Shown: in pieces, positions 59,798 through 64,000 of the stretch | Layout: the number at the start of each line of letters is the position of its first letter | How positions within the stretch are numbered: the first letter of the stretch is position 1 | Source: Leisingera sp. ANG-M7 | GTDB taxonomy: Bacteria; Pseudomonadota; Alphaproteobacteria; Rhodobacterales; Rhodobacteraceae | Direction of reading: 5' to 3' | DNA length: 64,000 bases | NCBI RefSeq assembly: GCF_000813965.1 | Contig: NZ_JWLI01000012.1 | Coordinates: 118,354 to 182,353 of the forward strand | Program-made: the position numbers and the translations under genes | Notes under the pieces: model-generated | Databases searched by the model: none | The model's input: only the letters and a program-made list of their open reading frames with translations | What the model was told of the DNA's origin: nothing

Positions 59798-60375
59798 TGT
59801 TCACCCTCCACGCCGTCCCAGATCAGGATCCGGCAGGTAAAGAATTCGATGGTACGCACGGCACCCATGTAGATACCGACGATGGCCGCCACGACCGCAG
59901 CCACCAGGCTGATGGCGTAGGCCCACCAGACCGGAAACTCGAGCAGGAAGGAGGTCTCTCCATTGGAATATTTTCCTGCAAGGCCTTCAGCCAGCCGCCA
60001 AGCAATCAGAACCAGAACCGCAGCAAAAACCACTTCGGTCACCATTCGCAGGAACCGTTTCACACCGCGCGGAAACGCATTGGCCACCACATCGACCGAG
60101 GCATGCCCAGCGGTGATCTGGCACAATGGCAGAAAGGCGAATATGGCAAAGGCCACCCCGGCCTCGACCAGTTCAAAGTCGCCGTTCACTGGCCCGACCC
60201 AGCCAGTCATCCATTTCGAAAACCCGGGCGCAATCCGCTCCATCAAATCGCCATGGAATAAACCGTTGAGCAAGCGCCCAGCGATCGAAACACATGTCAG
60301 AATGATCAGAAGAGTGAGGACCGCACCGCCCAGGTAGGCCATTGATTTGGCCAGCCGCATCATGAGCTTGTGCAT
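59794..60375 (-). CDS. dctQ: TRAP transporter small permease
   Basis: A 193-residue four-helix protein linking DctP and DctM. Helices include Y-L-G-G-A-V-L-T-L-L-I-I-L-T-C-V and F-A-I-F-A-F-L-P-L-C-Q-I. The length and position between dctP and dctM identify it. The dctP-dctQ spacer holds a strong hairpin that may reduce dctQM expression compared with dctP. Confidence 0.9.
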   Translation of the reverse strand: MHKLMMRLAKSMAYLGGAVLTLLIILTCVSIAGRLLNGLFHGDLMERIAPGFSKWMTGWVGPVNGDFELVEAGVAFAIFAFLPLCQITAGHASVDVVANAFPRGVKRFLRMVTEVVFAAVLVLIAWRLAEGLAGKYSNGETSFLLEFPVWWAYAISLVAAVVAAIVGIYMGAVRTIEFFTCRILIWDGVEGEQ

Positions 60376-60402
60376 GGTTCAGTTGCCTTGTTCCGGTATG
60401 CA

Positions 60403-60434
60403 AAGGGCCGCAGTGCCAATGCCGCGCGGCCCTT
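60403..60434 (-). terminator. Hairpin between dctP and dctQ (partial terminator or mRNA stabiliser)
   Basis: AAGGGCCGC-N14-GCGGCCCTT is a perfect 9-bp stem in the 81-bp spacer. Such elements often give more binding protein than permease. No T-run follows, so processing rather than termination is likely. Confidence 0.55.
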
Positions 60435-60456
60435 CACTATTATCAATTCAAACGCC

Positions 60457-61500
60457 TTACTGGTACTGCGGCGTGTATTTCTCGATCAGCCCGCTGGCCT
60501 CTTCGATCAGCGCAGCGCCATCGATGCCCTTTTCCTTCATGTCAGCGATCCACTGATCATAAATAGGCTGCGAACGCTCGCGCCAGATTGCGGTCTGGTC
60601 TTCATCCAGAGTGATCACGTTGTTGCCCAGATCCAGCGCCATTTCGCGCGAAGGGCCATCCGAGTCCGCCTGGGTGCCGCCAGCAAAGACCGAGAACTCA
60701 AGACCGGAGTTGTCGTCGATCGCCTTCTTCAGGTCATCAGGCAGGCTTTCATACTTTTCTTTGTTCATCGCCAGAACAAAGGTCAGAGTATAAAGCGCCT
60801 TGCCGGTGAATTCCGTGTGGTTTTCCACCAGTTCCGGAACCTTCAGCGCCGCAGTCACTTCCCACGGAATGGTGGTGCCGTCGATCACGCCTTTTGACAG
60901 GCCTTCCGGGATCGCCGGAACAGGCATCCCAACCGGGGTTGCGCCCAGTTCGGTCAGCAACGCGTTGACCGAGCGGCCACCTCCTCGGATCTTCATGCCT
61001 TCCAGATCTTCAGGCGTTTCCACCGGATCCGAAGTATGGATCATGCCAGGGCCGTGCACCCAGGTGCCCAGGATGTGAACATCCTTGAACTCAGTGTCTT
61101 TCATATGCTTGTCGAACATCTCCCAATAGGCGTGCGAAACGGCGCGCGCATTGGTCATCATGAACGGCAGCTCAAACACCTCGGTCGAGGGGTAGCGGCC
61201 CGGCGTGTAGCCAACCACGGTCCAGACGATGTCAGCCACGCCGTCAATGGCCTGGTCCATCAGCTCCGGCGGCTTCCCACCCAACTGCATCGAGGGGAAG
61301 CGGTCGATCTTGATCCGGCCCCCGGACGACTCCTCAACGTTGTCCGCCCAGACATCCAGGATCAGTTTCGGCACGTTTGCCTGCGCTGGCAGGAACTGAT
61401 GCAGTTTCAGGGTCACCTCCTGGGCAAAAGCCGGCATCGCGCCGAACATTGCCAGGGCTGCTGCGCCGGCTGCCCCCATAAGCTTTCTGCGAGTGGTCAT
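60457..61500 (-). CDS. dctP: TRAP transporter periplasmic substrate-binding protein
   Basis: A 347-residue DctP-fold protein with signal peptide (M-T-T-R-R-K-L-M-G-A-A-G-A-A, cut near A-F-A-Q). It contains L-K-L-H-Q-F-L-P-A-Q, the conserved Arg in D-L-E-G-M-K-I-R-G-G-G-R and G-A-T-P-V-G-M-P. The start 61500 has GGGAGGA upstream. The Arg suggests a carboxylate, but the substrate cannot be read. FAH-family gene upstream on the same strand may act on the imported compound or its product. Confidence 0.92.
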   Translation of the reverse strand: MTTRRKLMGAAGAAALAMFGAMPAFAQEVTLKLHQFLPAQANVPKLILDVWADNVEESSGGRIKIDRFPSMQLGGKPPELMDQAIDGVADIVWTVVGYTPGRYPSTEVFELPFMMTNARAVSHAYWEMFDKHMKDTEFKDVHILGTWVHGPGMIHTSDPVETPEDLEGMKIRGGGRSVNALLTELGATPVGMPVPAIPEGLSKGVIDGTTIPWEVTAALKVPELVENHTEFTGKALYTLTFVLAMNKEKYESLPDDLKKAIDDNSGLEFSVFAGGTQADSDGPSREMALDLGNNVITLDEDQTAIWRERSQPIYDQWIADMKEKGIDGAALIEEASGLIEKYTPQYQ

Positions 61501-61823
61501 GTGTGTCCTCCCTTTGACCAAGTCACTTGCCGGAGTGGACGCTTCCGCAATTTTGCTGCGCCGCCTGGCAAACTTCTTTCCATTTCTGCTGCTAAGTCCC
61601 CAAAATGGGTTCATTTAGCGAACCAGTTGCTTCCCTGCTATTAGGTGCGTTTGTAACCATCAACAGCAGATTATGCATTTTCTACTCATGAAATCTGCCA
61701 GATTACGTTCCCTACGGCGAAATGACCGCCTTAATGTTACGAAATCTACAGATACCCCATCCAAATTGATACATATTGAATCAGCCGCCTGGCAACAACT
61801 ATCGAGCCAAGAACCGCTGTGCG
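61501..61823. promoter_or_regulatory. Promoter region of the TRAP operon with a long dyad
   Basis: This 323-bp AT-rich region holds no gene. GCAGATT (61666-61672) and AATCTGC (61692-61698) form a perfect inverted pair spaced by 19 bp, a candidate operator. TGAT and ATCA half-sites occur near 61770-61785. The dctP ribosome site GGGAGGA ends it on the left. Confidence 0.5.
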
Positions 61824-62522
61824 TCATTCCGCAGCAGCCAACTCCAGACCAACAGCGGGCAGCCCGTCGATCCCGCCGCGTATTCTGTCACCACTTTGCA
61901 CGGCCCCAACTCCGGCAGGTGTACCGGTTAAAATGAGGTCGCCTGGACGCAGATGATAGAATCCGGACAAGTGGCAGATTATGTCAGTGACGGACCAGAT
62001 CATTTCTGAAAGCGTTGCTTGCTGCCGGATCTCTCCGTTCACTTCAAGCCATATGCGCTGATCTGACGGCCCCCTCCATTCTTGCGCCGTCACCAGCGGC
62101 GCCAGCACGGTTCCGTTTTCCAAGTCTTTGCCCAAGTCCCAGGGCCGCTGCTTCTGCCGCTCATAAATCTGCAGATCGCGCCGGGTCATATCCAAGGCAC
62201 AACAATAGCCATATACAGTGGCACGCGCAGATTCCGGTGTCGCCCGGAACACATGCCTGTCCAGCGCCACGGCCAGTTCCATCTCGTAGTGGAAGTTTTC
62301 AGTACCTGGGGGATAGGGCACAACTGCATCCGTCAGAACCGCATTTGCAGCCGCCTTGGTGAAGTAAAACGGAGCTTCGCGGTCCACCTCATTTCCCATC
62401 TCGGCGGCATGGGCGGCATAGTTGCGCCCGACACAGAATATCCGCCCTACCGGGTAGCCAGTATCTTCCCCGCTCACCGGAACAACCGGTGGCTCCGGAA
62501 GTTCGAACAGAAGTTCGCCCAT
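61824..62522 (-). CDS. Fumarylacetoacetate hydrolase-family protein
   Basis: The 232-residue protein has the FAH core: R-I-F-C-V-G-R-N-Y-A-A-H-A-E near residues 27-40, then the metal ligands E-M-E-L-A-V-A-L near 80 (H-Y-E-M-E-L) and D-M-T-R-R-D-L-Q near 110. Members cleave C-C bonds of beta-diketo acids or act as fumarylpyruvate/acylpyruvate hydrolases or oxaloacetate decarboxylases. It precedes the TRAP operon on the same strand, across 323 bp. Confidence 0.85.
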   Translation of the reverse strand: MGELLFELPEPPVVPVSGEDTGYPVGRIFCVGRNYAAHAAEMGNEVDREAPFYFTKAAANAVLTDAVVPYPPGTENFHYEMELAVALDRHVFRATPESARATVYGYCCALDMTRRDLQIYERQKQRPWDLGKDLENGTVLAPLVTAQEWRGPSDQRIWLEVNGEIRQQATLSEMIWSVTDIICHLSGFYHLRPGDLILTGTPAGVGAVQSGDRIRGGIDGLPAVGLELAAAE

Positions 62523-62695
62523 CGGTGTTGTCCCTATGTGTCCCTGCCTTCAGGTTTCACCCAAAGTCAGACCTATAAGTACCGCGGCTGTAAACCCCCG
62601 TTGAAGGCAGCAGCGCGCACCGGTCTGGAAATGCAACTGCCGGAACGTTTACCTTGCTCGCTGACCTTTGGAAGCAAACAACGGGGCGCCGCGGT

Positions 62696-63382
62696 TCAGC
62701 GGCCTGTGGCGCCCAAAACGGCGAGGCCGGTTCTGGCGATGATTTTGAGATCAGCCAGGAAGCTGCGGCGGCGGAGGTAAGCCACGTCCAGCGCCACCCG
62801 TTCCTCATAGCTGACATCGTTGCGCCCGGAGACCTGCCACAGCCCGGTGATGCCGGGCGTCTGGGCCAGATAGGCCGGGGCGCTGCTGCCGTATTTGGCC
62901 AGTTCCCTGGTGACGATAGGGCGCGGGCCGACAAAGCTCATCTCGCCCTTCAGCACATTCCAGATCTGCGGCAGTTCATCCAGGCTGGTCTTGCGCAGGA
63001 CATGGCCCAGGCGGCTGATGCGCGGATCATTGGCCAGCTTGTGATCGCGCTCCCATTCGGCAGCGGCTGCGGGATCGGCATCCAAATGCGCCTGCAGCCG
63101 GGCCTCGGCATCCGCCACCATGCTGCGCACCTTCCAGCATTTGAACGGCCGGCCGTCCCGGCCGACCCGGGTGTGGCCGAAGAAGCCGGGGCCGCCATCG
63201 CGGCGCGCAAGGATCCACAAAAACAGGATGACAGGGGCAAGAACGGGCAGCAGCAGCAGCGCAAAACCGGTATCGAAGACCCGCTTGCCCACCCTGGCGT
63301 AAAATCCGGCCGGTGCCTGAGCGGGTAGGCGGTGATCAGCAGAGCCTTCTACGGAATACGCAGTCAGTGCAAAATCCTGCAT
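62696..63382 (-). CDS. ExoY-like undecaprenyl-phosphate sugar transferase
   Basis: The 228-residue protein has one membrane helix ([17 protein letters not shown]) followed by the polyprenyl-phosphate transferase domain: [43 protein letters not shown], and S-F-V-G-P-R-P. It starts exopolysaccharide synthesis by loading a sugar-1-phosphate on the lipid carrier. The other polysaccharide genes are not in the window. Confidence 0.9.
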   Translation of the reverse strand: MQDFALTAYSVEGSADHRLPAQAPAGFYARVGKRVFDTGFALLLLPVLAPVILFLWILARRDGGPGFFGHTRVGRDGRPFKCWKVRSMVADAEARLQAHLDADPAAAAEWERDHKLANDPRISRLGHVLRKTSLDELPQIWNVLKGEMSFVGPRPIVTRELAKYGSSAPAYLAQTPGITGLWQVSGRNDVSYEERVALDVAYLRRRSFLADLKIIARTGLAVLGATGR

Positions 63383-63920
63383 CGTTAAACACCCGGAATA
63401 TAAAATGATTCAACCAAAACCCACACGCCAAACGGGTTGGGCATGTGTTCAATACACCCAATTTGCAACAAGATTAAGTAATAATTTCTATACTTTTGTG
63501 ATTTGGATGCAGCTTGCCACCCCGGCCTGATCGCGGCCGCGTTCAAACCCCGCTCCAGCGCTTCAAGTACCGTGCCTGTACAAGAGCCGGGGCCGCCAGC
63601 GCCAGCAAGCCCAAGCTGGCATCAGTTCTCACCCTGATGTGCGGGTTTCCAGCAGCATCGCCGCCGGCCTTCACATTGCTGCTGACTTTGCCAGTAAAGG
63701 TTCCGTGCCCATTGGCCATGACAAATGCGGCAAGCCGGCTAAAGCAATGCGCCGCATATGCGGAACCAGCAGTCGTAAAAGATTTCATTGCTCCGGCCTC
63801 ACCAGATCAGGATTTGCTCCCTTTCCAAGATCGTTAACATTTTCCTGAAAACTGCGCAATTCCGGCACCAGGCGCCGCCGGCAATGACCGGCAACTGTGC
63901 CCTTACGGACCCGGAGACAG
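63383..63920. other. Upstream region of the sugar transferase gene; no clear gene
   Basis: AT-rich in its left half (63383-63510), as expected for the promoter of the sugar transferase. A minus-strand frame (63543-63788, 81 residues) starts MKSFTTAGSAYAAH after a GGAG only two bases away; it has no recognisable domain. I list it as undecided. Confidence 0.4.
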
Positions 63921-63952
63921 CAAAAACCCCAGCGGAGGCAACACGCCGGGGT
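63921..63952 (-). terminator. Intrinsic terminator for a gene beyond the right edge
   Basis: On the minus strand ACCCCGGC-N16-GCTGGGGT is followed by TTTTTGC. The gene it serves would end to the right of the window. Confidence 0.75.
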
Positions 63953-64000
63953 AGAATTTGTCTGAAAGTGATAGCTCCTCCGCGGGGCAAGGCGGCGCGC

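Noticed and set aside
1..64000. CRISPR array, prophage or insertion sequence
   Set aside because: No regularly spaced identical repeats, no transposase, integrase or phage structural genes were found when reading the window.

Overview
The window is a high-GC alphaproteobacterial chromosome segment, most likely from the Rhodobacteraceae and close to the Roseobacter group (Leisingera/Phaeobacter/Ruegeria-like). This rests on recognisable gene neighbourhoods: ilvE next to petP-petR, a histone-deacetylase-like gene with xseB-ispA-dxs, queG next to a GST, an adenine deaminase-AMP nucleosidase pair, and a carnitine-type CoA cluster. No phage, transposase, CRISPR array or rRNA gene was seen. Almost everything is housekeeping or catabolic core genome.

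Layout. 0-2 kb: the tail of a small monooxygenase-fold protein, a PaiB-like FMN-binding protein, and a type II lumazine synthase behind an FMN riboswitch. 2-5 kb: thiBPQ transporter behind a TPP riboswitch (minus strand). 5-13.5 kb: aroC, a COG4637-type ATPase, a MerR/CDF metal efflux pair with a textbook MerR promoter, a malonyl-CoA synthetase, a DMT permease, an SDR and LysR divergent pair. 13.5-18 kb: an AraC regulator, a DUF4142-cupredoxin pair, ilvE, petP, petR. 18-24 kb: the isoprenoid block (HDAC-like, xseB, ispA, dxs, a small protein), then an epimerase and a methyltransferase.

24-30 kb: a minus-strand operon of acyl-CoA dehydrogenase, SelW-like protein, NDP-forming acyl-CoA synthetase and a CaiD-like hydratase, with a divergent GlxA-type regulator. 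It fits aerobic gamma-butyrobetaine/carnitine CoA metabolism. 30-35 kb: a DUF2157 membrane protein, a glyoxalase-fold protein, and adenine deaminase overlapping AMP nucleosidase. 35-43.7 kb: HU, LysE and EamA transporters, DUF4202, msrBA, an orphan hydantoinase-A-type protein, queG, GST and mtgA. 43.7-51 kb: gltB and gltD, separated by an alpha/beta hydrolase and a GFA protein. 51-58 kb: uppP, an NDUFA9-like protein, a globin, three tRNAs (Leu-CAG, Thr-CGT, Arg-CCT), a LacI regulator with an AlkX/YcaQ-like DNA glycosylase, and a thioesterase. 58-64 kb: a 58-residue cysteine-rich protein behind an FNR-like box, a TRAP transporter (dctPQM) with an upstream FAH-family hydrolase, and an ExoY-like sugar transferase.

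The most unusual signals are: (1) a dispersed word close to CAGGCTCTAACAAGG, about 14 copies, often forcing rare TTA leucine codons or sitting at gene ends; (2) the 58-residue C-x2-C-x2-C-x3-C protein with its FNR-like box; (3) two families of intergenic repeats; (4) an SDR lacking the Tyr and Lys of the catalytic motif. All functions are read from sequence and family knowledge; no database search was run.
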